A stretch of 33,624 nt of DNA, from the NCBI GenBank assembly GCA_938017825.1, contig CALIJE010000118.1, positions 1 to 33,624 on the forward strand, in the 5' to 3' direction. A model generated the notes under the pieces. It was given only the letters and a program-made list of their open reading frames with translations, ran no database searches and was not told the origin of the DNA. Below, in pieces: positions 14,536 to 23,587 of this stretch. This stretch comes from an uncultured Flavobacteriaceae bacterium. GTDB taxonomy: Bacteria > Bacteroidota > Bacteroidia > Flavobacteriales > Flavobacteriaceae. Positions within the stretch are counted from its first letter, which is position 1. Each line of letters opens with the position of its first letter. Made by a program: the position numbers and the translations under genes.

Positions 14536-15759
14536 TTAGAACTTTATCCCGGCCTCGATTTTCTTGCCATCACGGGCAACGACCACCTTGGTTGTATTCC
14601 CTTCTTCAAATGTAGAAAGAGCACGCATATAACTCATCATATCAGTCACGAGACTATCTCCCAACTGCACTACAACATCGCCCTTTTGTAAGCCTGCTCT
14701 TTGTGCAGGTTTGTCCTCACTTACGCCATCGATACGCATTCCGTTGCCATCAAAAAGATAATCGGGCACCACCCCAAGGGCCACCTTAAAACGAGGAACT
14801 TCCTCGCTTTCGTTTTTCGTCTTTTTGAAGGCGAGTTTTGGTTTGTCGTCTAATTCCTTAATGATATCATAGATATATTCCGAAATCATTTCCATTCCCT
14901 TGTAATTCAATTTTTCAAAATCGTCGGTAGGTTTGTGATAGTCTTCATGCTGCCCGGTAAAAAAATGCAAAACGGGAATGTCTTGCAGGTAAAACGAGGT
15001 GTGATCAGAGGGTCCTACGCCCGATTCATTGAGTACTAATTTGAATCCAATATTGGTACTGTTCAACACCTGGGGCCAAATCGGGGTGGTGCCCGTACCG
15101 CTTATCGACAGTGTTTTGTTTTCACGCAATCTTCCGACCATATCCATATTGATCATATAATTTGTCTGAGATAAGTCGAAAGTCGGGTTTTTGGTAAAGT
15201 AATTGCTGCCCAACAACCCCATTTCCTCTCCTGAAAAAGCTATAAAAAGGTAGTTGCTTCCGTTAAGGGAATCTTTAAGTTTTTGCCCCAGTTGCAGTAG
15301 CACACTAACGCCGCTCGCATTATCGTCAGCTCCGTTGTGTATAGCTTCACCTTCGCGAAACAACGATCCTTCGCCACCCATTCCCAAATGATCAAAATGC
15401 GCTCCAATTACAATAGTCTTATCTGATTCGTTGTTTATATAGCCGATAACATTGGTGCCGGTAACGGTGCTGTCACCTATTACAAACTGTGTTTCTGAAT
15501 GTGGGTCTGTTTTGGGTTTAAAACTAAAGGTTTGAAAATACGTGCCGCCATCTCCTTTTGGTAAAAGGCCAATTGATCGCATGCGATCTTGAATATAATT
15601 GGCCGCTATCTGTTCTTCGGATGTTCCGGTCTCACGGCCCATTAAACTATCGCTGGCCAAAAATGAAACATCTTCTTTAAGAGAAACTACTTTGGGTTGT
15701 TCCGTTTTACAACAGAGCATCGAGAATAAAAAAAGGGAAAGGACAATTTTTTTCATCAT
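14536..15759 (-). CDS. M28 family Zn-peptidase lipoprotein with C-terminal PDZ domain
   Basis: A 407-residue secreted aminopeptidase-type protein. The N-terminus MMKKIVLSLFLFSMLCC is a lipoprotein-like signal with Cys16 or Cys17 as lipid site. The M28 catalytic domain carries the di-zinc ligands in order: IGAHFDHLG, NGADDNASG, SGEEMGLLG, NMDMVGR and a late DYHKPTDD. A PDZ domain fills about 325-407 (GVVPDYLF to the end), with AGLQKGDVVVQLGD. M28-plus-PDZ enzymes are common Bacteroidota peptide-scavenging or envelope proteases. It is divergent from the propeller lipoprotein with very close promoter boxes. Two adjacent ATGs (15759 and 15756) are both possible starts. Confidence 0.9.
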   Translation of the reverse strand: MMKKIVLSLFLFSMLCCKTEQPKVVSLKEDVSFLASDSLMGRETGTSEEQIAANYIQDRMRSIGLLPKGDGGTYFQTFSFKPKTDPHSETQFVIGDSTVTGTNVIGYINNESDKTIVIGAHFDHLGMGGEGSLFREGEAIHNGADDNASGVSVLLQLGQKLKDSLNGSNYLFIAFSGEEMGLLGSNYFTKNPTFDLSQTNYMINMDMVGRLRENKTLSISGTGTTPIWPQVLNSTNIGFKLVLNESGVGPSDHTSFYLQDIPVLHFFTGQHEDYHKPTDDFEKLNYKGMEMISEYIYDIIKELDDKPKLAFKKTKNESEEVPRFKVALGVVPDYLFDGNGMRIDGVSEDKPAQRAGLQKGDVVVQLGDSLVTDMMSYMRALSTFEEGNTTKVVVARDGKKIEAGIKF

Positions 15760-15768
15760 TTTTGGATG

Positions 15769-15776
15769 TAGATTTG
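15769..15776 (+). promoter_or_regulatory. Candidate -7 box for the TolB-like lipoprotein gene
   Basis: TAGATTTG matches TAnnTTTG and lies 18 bases before the chosen ATG at 15795. Confidence 0.5.
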
Positions 15777-15778
15777 TG

Positions 15779-15786
15779 CAAAATTA
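15779..15786 (-). promoter_or_regulatory. Candidate -7 box for the M28 peptidase gene
   Basis: The minus strand reads TAATTTTG, matching TAnnTTTG, 19 bases before the ATG at 15759. Only 2 bases separate it from the opposing box. Confidence 0.5.
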
Positions 15787-15794
15787 AGCATCCT

Positions 15795-16901
15795 ATGAAC
15801 AAGTTTTTATTGATCCTCTTCATTTTCACTTTTGTCAATTGTAAGACGGAACCGAAAAATGACAAATCAAAAGCCGAAAAACAAAGCTCACTAATGGCCG
15901 CAAGCGACACGCTTATCTATCCTGAGGAAAAATATTTCAAGAGTATTCGACAAATTACTTTTGGCGGGGACAATGCCGAGGCATATTGGAGCTGGGACGA
16001 CAAACAGATGATCTTTCAATCGAACAATGAAGCTTGGGGAATGAACTGTGATCAAATGTTCTTGATGAATATTCAGGATAGTTTTAAAGACCAAAAGCCG
16101 CCTATGATCAGTACTGGTATGGGGCGCACTACCTGCGCGTACTTCATGCCAGATAACAAACATTATGTATATGGGTCTACGCATTTGGCAGCCAAGGAAT
16201 GTCCTGAGGTGCCTCTTCGTAAAAATGGGAATTATGTATGGCCTGTTTACGATTCGTTTGACATTTTCGTGTCTGATTTAGAGGGAAATATTACAGCTCA
16301 ATTAACCGATGAAAAAGGTTACGATGCAGAGGCAACGGTTTCGCCCAAGGGTGATAAAATTGTTTTTACCTCGGATCGAAGTGGAGATCTTGAACTTTAT
16401 ACCATGAATTTAGATGGTTCTGAAGTGCAACAGATTACAGACGAATTGGGGTATGACGGGGGTGCATTTTTCTCGCCAGACGGTTCAAAATTAATTTTCA
16501 GGGCCTCACGACCAAAGACTGCCGAAGAAGTTAAGAAATACAAAGATCTACTTGCCGACGGATTGGTTGAGCCCACAGAAATGGAGTTGTTTATTTGTAA
16601 CGCTGACGGCACAGATCTAAAACAATTGACTTTTCTGGGCAATGCCAATTGGAGTCCGTTTTTTCATCCGTCAGGGGAGAAAATATTGTTCTCGAGCAAT
16701 TTCGAAGCCGAAAAAGGCTTTCCTTTTAATCTTTACTTCATTGATATAGACGGTAAAAATTTAGAACGCGTAACACATGGGGAAACCTTCGACGCCTTTC
16801 CAGTTTTTTCAAATGATGGCAAATACCTTGCTTTTTCAAGTAACCGAAACAACGGTGGTACCCGCGATACGAATTTGTTCATTGCCGAGTGGCAAGAATA
16901 G
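15795..16901 (+). CDS. TolB-like beta-propeller lipoprotein (PD40 repeats)
   Basis: A 368-residue envelope lipoprotein. MNKFLLILFIFTFVNCKTE gives a signal peptide with lipid-site Cys16. The rest contains repeated WD40-like PD40 blades of the kind SPKGDKIVFTSDRSGD, SPDGSKLIFRASRP, HPSGEKILFSSN and SNDGKYLAFSSNRN, the TolB-type six-bladed propeller. Such domains bind proteins or peptides rather than catalyse. The frame opens 11 codons upstream (15762), but the signal peptide begins at the ATG at 15795 and the promoter box overlaps the upstream part, so I choose 15795. Its neighbour and divergent partner is a peptidase; a joint role is possible but unproven. Confidence 0.88.
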   Translation: MNKFLLILFIFTFVNCKTEPKNDKSKAEKQSSLMAASDTLIYPEEKYFKSIRQITFGGDNAEAYWSWDDKQMIFQSNNEAWGMNCDQMFLMNIQDSFKDQKPPMISTGMGRTTCAYFMPDNKHYVYGSTHLAAKECPEVPLRKNGNYVWPVYDSFDIFVSDLEGNITAQLTDEKGYDAEATVSPKGDKIVFTSDRSGDLELYTMNLDGSEVQQITDELGYDGGAFFSPDGSKLIFRASRPKTAEEVKKYKDLLADGLVEPTEMELFICNADGTDLKQLTFLGNANWSPFFHPSGEKILFSSNFEAEKGFPFNLYFIDIDGKNLERVTHGETFDAFPVFSNDGKYLAFSSNRNNGGTRDTNLFIAEWQE

Positions 16902-16910
16902 CACATTGGT

Positions 16911-19316
16911 TTAAAGCCTCTTGCGCTCATCCAATCGCTTCGATTTCTTGTTGGCCTTTATGCCCGTGTTTCCGAATTTATAACGAAAGCCCAAGGTAAG
17001 CTGTCTTGTCTCCCGTCTTGCCAGGGTGGTATTGTTCTGATCGGCGTATTGACGTATATCAAATAGCTGCCCTTGATTAAAAACATCGGTTAGGCCAATA
17101 GATACACTCGCTTTGTTTTTCCATAGGATTTTGCGCCCACTTACGTTTAGCTTGCTATAGCTCTGCCTTATTGCGTTACCAATTGGCAAGTCTGAATAGA
17201 AATTGTAATTAACATCTATGTACAAGGTCTTGTCGGCTAATAAGGTAAACGTATTATTGGTTCTAAATTTATAGCTCCATTGCCTGTTTTCAATATTCTG
17301 GCCTGTGGCTATATCCACAAAATCGTATTGTACGGAATAGTAACTTCCAAAGACATAAAAATCCCAAAAGTTGGTGGGCTGCTTATTAATACTAAAGTCG
17401 ATACCATAATTGATATTACGGTCAAAATTTGCCGTCTTAATCGTAAAAATCTTGCTCTCGTTATCCTGTTCCAAAAATTGTCGAAAAGGGTCTTTTTCAT
17501 TGCGATAAAAGAATTCTAGTGTATATGCTTTGTCATAGGTGTAGCCTCCTGTAATATAGTTTCTGGTTGCCGGTAGCAAATTGGGTTCTCCTTCGAAAAC
17601 CGAGTTGTTGCTCAGGAAAAGTTGAAACGGATTTACACTATTGTATCGCGGCCTTGTAATTCTACGATAATACTCCAATTGTAGGCCGTGTTTTTTTGAA
17701 GGCAGGTATTGAAATGAAAATGAAGGGAAGACCTCCCAATAATTTCGTTTATTGAGCTGCGTTGACATATCTAAATCGCCAACGGTAGCCGTATATTCTG
17801 CACGTAAACCAGCACTAAAGCGCCAAAGTTTGCTTTTTGTTTTGAGTCCGGCATATAGGGCCCAAATAGCTTCATCGTAGTCGAAATTTCCCATTTCGGT
17901 AGGACTGATGGCCGACTGACCAGTATCGAACCCTTGCTGAGATACGCTACTTCCTGAATTGATGTCAGCATATCTGAGCCCTGCTTCCAATTTAGCCTTG
18001 TCGCTCAGGGATGTTAAATAGTCTGCTTGGGCACTAAAAAGATTGATTCGCTGATCCGAATCAGTTGAAAAATCATTTTCCCCCGTGAGATTTCCGTCAA
18101 TATCCAAAAAATCTGTGTTTATATTTTGCGGCCGACCTTCGTCATAGTGCGTAAAATGCATGTTTAAAGAAAGTTCGGAACCCTCGTTTATGCTTCGCAC
18201 ATAATCCACGTATAGGGAGGTGTTCAATTTATTGGCATCAGACCTGTTTAAGGTAGTAAAACTTGATTGGGTGGCTCCAGAATTGTTCCCAATAAGGGTT
18301 TCGGATTCACTTTCGTTGAGCCATTGGGGTTGAAACAAGTTGATACTTGATACGCTCAGTCTATTCCGATCATCGAAGTCATAATCGAAAAAGGCCGATA
18401 TATTGTGACTTTGTCTTCGCCTTAGTATCACTTGTTCAGACACCCAAATGCTAGAGCCACCATTCGTTTCAAGAAATTCGGTATTATCGGAATAGCGGTC
18501 TATGAGCTTATTGTTTCCGTAACTATAATTGACCGAAAATGCACTTTTTCCTCCCTTAAAATAGTGGTCTGTACCGATAGTGTGTTTCGCAAATACTCCC
18601 TGTTTATATTGATTGTACACCGCACCATTATATCCCGAAATGAGATTTTTCTTTAGTATGATATTAACCAACATTCCGCCTTCCGCACTGTATTTCGCTG
18701 GGGGATTGGTTATCACCTCAATAGATTCTACATTGCTTGCCGAAGTACCGGATAGCAAATTCACAATATCATTCTCAGGTATATTAACTCTTCGCCCGTT
18801 GATTAAAATGCCAACGGCACCGCTTCCCTTAATCGTTAGCTTATCGTTAATAATCAAAAGATTGGGCGTTCTTTTAAGCACTTCCCAAATATCCCCATCC
18901 GCCAAGGAAGAATTTTCCACATTGAAGACCAAACGATCTACCTTTCGTTCGAGCTGTGGTTTTTGATTCATGACCACCACCTCATCGAGTTGTTGGCTAT
19001 GGTTCAATACGATATTCAGAGTATCGATATCACCACTTACGTCGAAAAGAATGGGTTCTGATTCAGAGGCGATATAGCTTGCCTTGATGAAATAGGTGCC
19101 TTTGTTGACCCCTGTAAGCTGAAATTTTCCATGCTCATCAGTCGTAGTGCCCTTTAGTAACGTAAAATATTCTTGGTTCAGCAGAAAAACATTGGCAAAT
19201 TCGATTGGGTTGTCTTCAGTGTCTTTGACGATGCCGCTCAGTGTATGTTCTTGGGCAAACATAACGATGTGCCCAAATATAAAAAGAGTTGAAAAAAGAG
19301 ACAAAAGTTGTTTCAA
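16911..19316 (-). CDS. TonB-dependent receptor-like outer-membrane protein
   Basis: An 801-residue outer-membrane protein. It has a signal peptide (1-21, cleaved after FAQ), a carboxypeptidase-regulatory-like domain (about 24-110, SGIVKDTEDNPIEFANVFL), a plug domain (about 125-225, with INGRRVNIPE and IEVITNPPAKYSAEGG) and a PF14905-type beta-barrel to the end. The C-terminus extends past the last strand (LGFRYKFGN) with a basic tail. It resembles the CarboxypepD_reg/OMP_b-brl_3 group rather than SusC (no SusD partner nearby). Ligand unknown. The start is TTG at 19316; the signal peptide begins there and no ATG is closer than residue 19. It converges with the propeller gene, 9 bases apart. 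Confidence 0.9.
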   Translation of the reverse strand: MKQLLSLFSTLFIFGHIVMFAQEHTLSGIVKDTEDNPIEFANVFLLNQEYFTLLKGTTTDEHGKFQLTGVNKGTYFIKASYIASESEPILFDVSGDIDTLNIVLNHSQQLDEVVVMNQKPQLERKVDRLVFNVENSSLADGDIWEVLKRTPNLLIINDKLTIKGSGAVGILINGRRVNIPENDIVNLLSGTSASNVESIEVITNPPAKYSAEGGMLVNIILKKNLISGYNGAVYNQYKQGVFAKHTIGTDHYFKGGKSAFSVNYSYGNNKLIDRYSDNTEFLETNGGSSIWVSEQVILRRRQSHNISAFFDYDFDDRNRLSVSSINLFQPQWLNESESETLIGNNSGATQSSFTTLNRSDANKLNTSLYVDYVRSINEGSELSLNMHFTHYDEGRPQNINTDFLDIDGNLTGENDFSTDSDQRINLFSAQADYLTSLSDKAKLEAGLRYADINSGSSVSQQGFDTGQSAISPTEMGNFDYDEAIWALYAGLKTKSKLWRFSAGLRAEYTATVGDLDMSTQLNKRNYWEVFPSFSFQYLPSKKHGLQLEYYRRITRPRYNSVNPFQLFLSNNSVFEGEPNLLPATRNYITGGYTYDKAYTLEFFYRNEKDPFRQFLEQDNESKIFTIKTANFDRNINYGIDFSINKQPTNFWDFYVFGSYYSVQYDFVDIATGQNIENRQWSYKFRTNNTFTLLADKTLYIDVNYNFYSDLPIGNAIRQSYSKLNVSGRKILWKNKASVSIGLTDVFNQGQLFDIRQYADQNNTTLARRETRQLTLGFRYKFGNTGIKANKKSKRLDERKRL

Positions 19317-19335
19317 ATCAAAAAGTGCCTAAATT

Positions 19336-19343
19336 CAAAAATA
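19336..19343 (-). promoter_or_regulatory. Candidate -7 promoter box of the TonB-dependent receptor gene
   Basis: The minus strand reads TATTTTTG, matching TAnnTTTG, 19 bases before the TTG start. Confidence 0.5.
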
Positions 19344-19455
19344 CTACATAATATTCGTAAAACCCTACTAAAATTGTACGCTTTATTCGAAGTTTTGAGG
19401 TGGCTGTTAAAACGCTTAATTCATGTGATTCACTTTTACCATACCGATTTTAACC

Positions 19456-19463
19456 TATCTTTG
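19456..19463 (+). promoter_or_regulatory. Candidate -7 promoter box of lepA
   Basis: TATCTTTG matches TAnnTTTG and lies 40 bases before the lepA ATG at 19504; the following GCACTC is a typical flavobacterial context. Confidence 0.6.
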
Positions 19464-19503
19464 CACTCGCTATTGAAGGCCTATTTCGAAGGGAGTAAAA
19501 TTT

Positions 19504-21300
19504 ATGAAACATATAAGGAATTTCTGTATTATCGCTCATATTGATCATGGTAAAAGCACCTTGGCCGATCGCCTACTCGACTTTACCGGAGCCGTATCAG
19601 AGCGCGAGAAAAAAGAACAGCTGCTCGATAGTATGGATTTGGAACGAGAACGTGGGATAACCATCAAGAGCCATGCCATACAAATGGAATATATATACGA
19701 GGGTCAGGAGTACATTTTGAACCTCATTGATACTCCTGGGCATGTAGATTTTTCATATGAAGTTTCTCGTTCTATAGCAGCCTGTGAGGGAGCCTTACTT
19801 GTTGTCGATGCGGCACAGAGCATACAAGCCCAAACGATAAGCAATCTATACTTAGCCCTTGAGAACGATCTGGAGATTATTCCTGTTTTGAACAAGGTCG
19901 ACTTGCCTAGCGCCAATCCAGAAGAGGTAACCGATGATATTGTTGATCTTTTGGGTTGCAAAGCCGAGGAGGTTATTCCTGCCAGTGCCAAGACCGGTAT
20001 TGGCATCGAAAATATTTTGAACGCCATAATTGAGCGCATCCCTGCTCCTGAAGGCAATGTTGATGAGTCGTTACAGGCTTTGGTCTTCGATTCTGTCTAC
20101 AACCCGTTTCGAGGAGTAGAGACGTATTTTAGGGTGATTAACGGAGAAATAAGAAAAGGGCAAAAGATTAAATTCGTTGCAACCAATAAAGACTATTTTG
20201 CCGATGAGGTCGGTACGTTGAAATTGACCCAGCAAATTAAGCAAAGTATAAAGGCTGGCGATGTTGGATATTTGATTACCGGAATCAAAGATGCTCGTGA
20301 AGTGAAGGTAGGAGATACCATTACCGATGCCGCGAAACCTACACAAAATGCAATTGAAGGTTTCGAAGATGTGAAACCAATGGTTTTTGCCGGTATTTAT
20401 CCTGTAGATACAGAGGAGTTTGAAGAGCTACGTGCTTCGATGGAAAAACTACAGCTGAATGATGCTTCTTTGGTATTTACTCCCGAAAGTAGTGCTGCTC
20501 TCGGTTTTGGTTTTCGATGCGGTTTCCTGGGTATGTTGCATATGGAGATTATTCAGGAGCGCTTGGAACGAGAGTTCAATATGACTGTAATTACTACGGT
20601 ACCAAATGTTAGCTATCATGCTTTTACACGCAAAAACCCCGAAACGCCACTGATCGTGAACAACCCTTCCGATTTGCCCGATCCTTCGAGCATTGATAGA
20701 GTTGAGGAGCCGTATATAAAGGCCACAATTATTACAAAGGCTGATTTTGTTGGCAATGTAATGTCTTTGTGTATCGATAAAAGAGGACAGATTACCAATC
20801 AGACCTATTTGACCACTGAACGGGTTGAGCTCAGTTTTGATATGCCTTTGGCAGAAATCGTGTTCGACTTTTATGACCGCTTGAAAACGGTCTCGAAAGG
20901 GTATGCATCCTTTGATTATGCCCCTATTGGCATGCGCCCCTCAAAATTGGTTCGCGTGGATATACTTTTGAATTCACAGCCGGTCGATGCGCTCTCTGCA
21001 CTTATTCATGCCGATAATGCGGTAACCATTGGCAAAAAGATGTGTGAAAAACTAAAGCAACTCATTCCAAGGCAACAGTTCGATATTCCAATTCAAGCGG
21101 CCATTGGTGCCAAAATTATATCAAGGGAAACGACCAAGGCCCTACGGAAGGATGTGACGGCCAAATGTTATGGGGGTGATATATCCCGTAAAAGAAAACT
21201 TCTCGAAAAACAAAAGAAAGGTAAGAAGCGAATGAGGCAGGTAGGGAATGTAGAGGTTCCGCAAGAAGCCTTTATGGCAGTTCTAAAACTCAATGACTAA
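19504..21300 (+). CDS. lepA: Elongation factor 4 (LepA), ribosomal back-translocase GTPase
   Basis: A 598-residue translational GTPase of normal LepA length. The G domain shows AHIDHGKST (P-loop, 11-19), the [10 protein letters not shown] switch I region, DTPGHVDF and NKVD. EF-G-like domains follow, then the LepA-specific C-terminal domain with [20 protein letters not shown] and KRMRQVG. It acts on stalled ribosomes and in 30S assembly. ATG at 19504 directly precedes the conserved [16 protein letters not shown] candidate promoter lies 40 bases upstream. Confidence 0.97.
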   Translation: MKHIRNFCIIAHIDHGKSTLADRLLDFTGAVSEREKKEQLLDSMDLERERGITIKSHAIQMEYIYEGQEYILNLIDTPGHVDFSYEVSRSIAACEGALLVVDAAQSIQAQTISNLYLALENDLEIIPVLNKVDLPSANPEEVTDDIVDLLGCKAEEVIPASAKTGIGIENILNAIIERIPAPEGNVDESLQALVFDSVYNPFRGVETYFRVINGEIRKGQKIKFVATNKDYFADEVGTLKLTQQIKQSIKAGDVGYLITGIKDAREVKVGDTITDAAKPTQNAIEGFEDVKPMVFAGIYPVDTEEFEELRASMEKLQLNDASLVFTPESSAALGFGFRCGFLGMLHMEIIQERLEREFNMTVITTVPNVSYHAFTRKNPETPLIVNNPSDLPDPSSIDRVEEPYIKATIITKADFVGNVMSLCIDKRGQITNQTYLTTERVELSFDMPLAEIVFDFYDRLKTVSKGYASFDYAPIGMRPSKLVRVDILLNSQPVDALSALIHADNAVTIGKKMCEKLKQLIPRQQFDIPIQAAIGAKIISRETTKALRKDVTAKCYGGDISRKRKLLEKQKKGKKRMRQVGNVEVPQEAFMAVLKLND

Positions 21301-21314
21301 AAGTTGCCACTTTT
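21299..21314 (+). terminator. Weak hairpin with T-run after lepA
   Basis: AAAAGT and ACTTTT form a 6-bp stem around TGCC, followed by one more T. It begins in the last bases of the lepA stop codon. The stem is A+T-rich, so strength is doubtful. Confidence 0.35.
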
Positions 21315-21389
21315 TCTGCAGTTCATCGAATAAATTGAAATATTTTCCTACAATATGTGTTATTAATACTCAAAATAACACGCTTCTAA

Positions 21390-21623
21390 ATGACAACCTA
21401 CATCGCACAATTTCATGCAGTACACAAACTGATCGATATCGCGCAACAATCTTGTTTTATATGGAGGCAAGAGGGTGGCGAAATCGACAATCATCTCCTA
21501 GAGGAAAAAATAAAAAGGGAATCCTCTATTCACTTCTACCAAATGCTAATCGATTGGGATGGAGAAATTGATTCCAAGGACATTTCGGTAAAGATATGGA
21601 GTACGGAAACCTTTTCTGGATAG
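21390..21623 (+). CDS. Small hypothetical protein
   Basis: A 77-residue frame, acidic overall, with no signal peptide, membrane segment or motif I recognise. It sits between lepA and the convergent antiporter, in a stretch that would otherwise be 370 bases without a gene. Codon use looks protein-like (for example ATCGATATCGCGCAA and GATTGGGATGGAGAAATT), and the ATG lies 9 bases after an inverted repeat GTGTTATT/AATAACAC (21357-21364 and 21374-21381). No Shine-Dalgarno sequence or promoter box is evident. It may be a real lineage-specific gene or a chance frame. Confidence 0.5.
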   Translation: MTTYIAQFHAVHKLIDIAQQSCFIWRQEGGEIDNHLLEEKIKRESSIHFYQMLIDWDGEIDSKDISVKIWSTETFSG

Positions 21624-21672
21624 GTGCCCCTTTGCTTTAGAAGACTGATCGTCTCACTTAGGGTAGTACAAA

Positions 21673-23508
21673 TTAAGCTTGTTCTTCCAAATCAAACTTT
21701 TTTCCCAAATAGGCAAGCTGGTATCCTTCTTTAATATCGCTGAACTCATTGCTATTGGAAGATATTATTTGAATATCCCCCTCGGCATTCTTGAGAAAAA
21801 CCGGGATTTTATCCTTGTCGGCCTTGGTAGCCTCTATCAAGGATTGATACTGTTCAAGGCTGTTTACTTCTATCTCATGCAGGGTCGGGTATTTTCGGAC
21901 CACATCCATCAATTTTACAAAATCATCCGTTTGCGAAAACAAGCCTTCTTTGGGGTTATTCTCTGGATCGTTCATCTCATCGGCGTTGACCAAACGAAAA
22001 GAGCCATTTTCCCCAAACTGTTTTTCGAACTTTTTGATCGCGAACTTATTGATTTCCGAGTTGCCCGTTAACGCCATCAGATACCCAATATCGTTTAGTT
22101 CAATATTATCATTCAAAGTGTCTGAATAGATGTTCTCTGTAAGCGCCTCTAGCCCCGCTTTTTTCGCCTTGTTCACGTTGGTCTGATTGCTGTCTATCAA
22201 GACAACATGGCGATTGTTCTTCTGCAGGTATGAGCCGATAAGTCTTGAAAATTTAGACGCCCCAATAATTAATATTCCCTCTGATTTCTTCAAAAATACC
22301 CCGACGATTTGTGCAAACACCCTTGCGGTGGTAGCATTCAGTAAAACCGTTCCCAAGACAATCATAAACACCAAAGGCGTAATATATTCGGCTCCCGGTT
22401 CACCTGAGGCCAATAATTTGGATCCGAATAACGAAGCGATACCCGCTGCAACGATTCCTCGGGGGCCCACCCAACCGATAAACAATCTTTCCTTAAAATT
22501 TAGATTAGAACCGGCTGTACATAAGAAAACACCTAACGGGCGAACCACGAAAATAATTACGGCAAAAAGGGCCGCGGTCTGCCAGTTATATATCAATTCA
22601 AGATCTTCGATATTGATATTCGCAGAAAGCAAAATAAAGAGTATCGAGATAAGAAGTACGCTTAAAGACTCCTTAAAGTATAAGAGTTCCTTGATGTTCG
22701 GTAAATCGGTATTCCCCATGAACATGCCCATAACCACTACGGCTAGCAGACCAGATTCATGCGCAAAAATATCCGACACAACGAAAACCAAGAGCACAAC
22801 AGATAAGGAAACCACGTTCATTAGATAATGAGGTGCCAAGTTCTTTTTGATCACAAAGGTTAGGGCATAGGCGAAAGTAAGGCCAAAACTAAAGCCAAAA
22901 AGCAAAATTTTACCAAACTCCAACAACGCAGTCACGGTGAATTCCTGACCTTCACCAACGCTAATAAATTCATATACAAGTACTGCGGCCAATGCACCAA
23001 TGGGATCGATCAAAATACCTTCCCACTTCAAAACGGCAGCTACATCCTTTTTCAGCGGGATATTTCTCAATATTGGACTAATTACTGTAGGGCCTGTAAC
23101 AATAATCAAAGCGGCGAATAAGAACGAAATTTGCCAGCTAAGTCCAAAAATAAAATGTGCGGCCACACCCGCACATAGAAAAGTAACTAGACTACCAAGG
23201 GTAATCAATTTTGTTATTACTGGCCCTACGTTACGTATTTCTGAACGTTTTAAAGTAAGCCCCCCCTCAAACAGAATAATGCTAATGGCCAAGGAAACAA
23301 AATAGTATAATCCGTCACCAGGAAACAAGCCCGAAGTCCCATTCCATATCGGTTCAATCAGTTTCCTGCCATCCTCTGTGTACAAGGTTGCAATTGGCCC
23401 AACCAATAGCCCGATCAAAATCAATGGCAAAATTGCCGGCAATTTCAGCCGCCAAGCCACCCATTGAGCTATTATTCCCAGTACGATAATTCCCGCAAGT
23501 TCTAACAT
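21673..23508 (-). CDS. Cation:proton antiporter with C-terminal TrkA-N domain
   Basis: A 611-residue inner-membrane protein. Residues 1-390 hold about 12 membrane segments of the monovalent cation:proton antiporter family, including ISIILFEGGLTLK, IVTGPTVISPIL and WEGILIDPIGALAAVLVYE, where the acidic residue in the IDP motif is the expected ion-binding site. A cytoplasmic nucleotide-binding TrkA-N domain follows from about 400 (GILIIGASKFSRLIGSYL, then VVLIDSN) to about 520, with a regulatory tail. It probably exchanges Na+ or K+ for H+ under nucleotide control. ATG at 23508. It is divergent from the metallo-hydrolase at 23588. Ion specificity cannot be told. Confidence 0.9.
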   Translation of the reverse strand: MLELAGIIVLGIIAQWVAWRLKLPAILPLILIGLLVGPIATLYTEDGRKLIEPIWNGTSGLFPGDGLYYFVSLAISIILFEGGLTLKRSEIRNVGPVITKLITLGSLVTFLCAGVAAHFIFGLSWQISFLFAALIIVTGPTVISPILRNIPLKKDVAAVLKWEGILIDPIGALAAVLVYEFISVGEGQEFTVTALLEFGKILLFGFSFGLTFAYALTFVIKKNLAPHYLMNVVSLSVVLLVFVVSDIFAHESGLLAVVVMGMFMGNTDLPNIKELLYFKESLSVLLISILFILLSANINIEDLELIYNWQTAALFAVIIFVVRPLGVFLCTAGSNLNFKERLFIGWVGPRGIVAAGIASLFGSKLLASGEPGAEYITPLVFMIVLGTVLLNATTARVFAQIVGVFLKKSEGILIIGASKFSRLIGSYLQKNNRHVVLIDSNQTNVNKAKKAGLEALTENIYSDTLNDNIELNDIGYLMALTGNSEINKFAIKKFEKQFGENGSFRLVNADEMNDPENNPKEGLFSQTDDFVKLMDVVRKYPTLHEIEVNSLEQYQSLIEATKADKDKIPVFLKNAEGDIQIISSNSNEFSDIKEGYQLAYLGKKFDLEEQA

Positions 23509-23575
23509 TGATTCATCTTGTTAACGCGCAAGGTAAAAACAAGAATTGGAATATCATAGGTAAATAGGAATTCCC

Positions 23576-23583
23576 TATTTTTG
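23576..23583 (+). promoter_or_regulatory. Candidate -7 promoter box of the metallo-hydrolase gene
   Basis: TATTTTTG matches TAnnTTTG and ends 4 bases before the ATG at 23588, again implying a leaderless transcript. Confidence 0.55.
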
Positions 23584-23587
23584 ATTC

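Noticed and set aside
22187-22828. 213-residue plus-strand frame opposite the cation:proton antiporter gene
   Set aside because: Antisense to a transporter with clear membrane segments and a TrkA-N domain; the Ser/Thr/Lys-rich composition is what the reverse strand of membrane helices gives.
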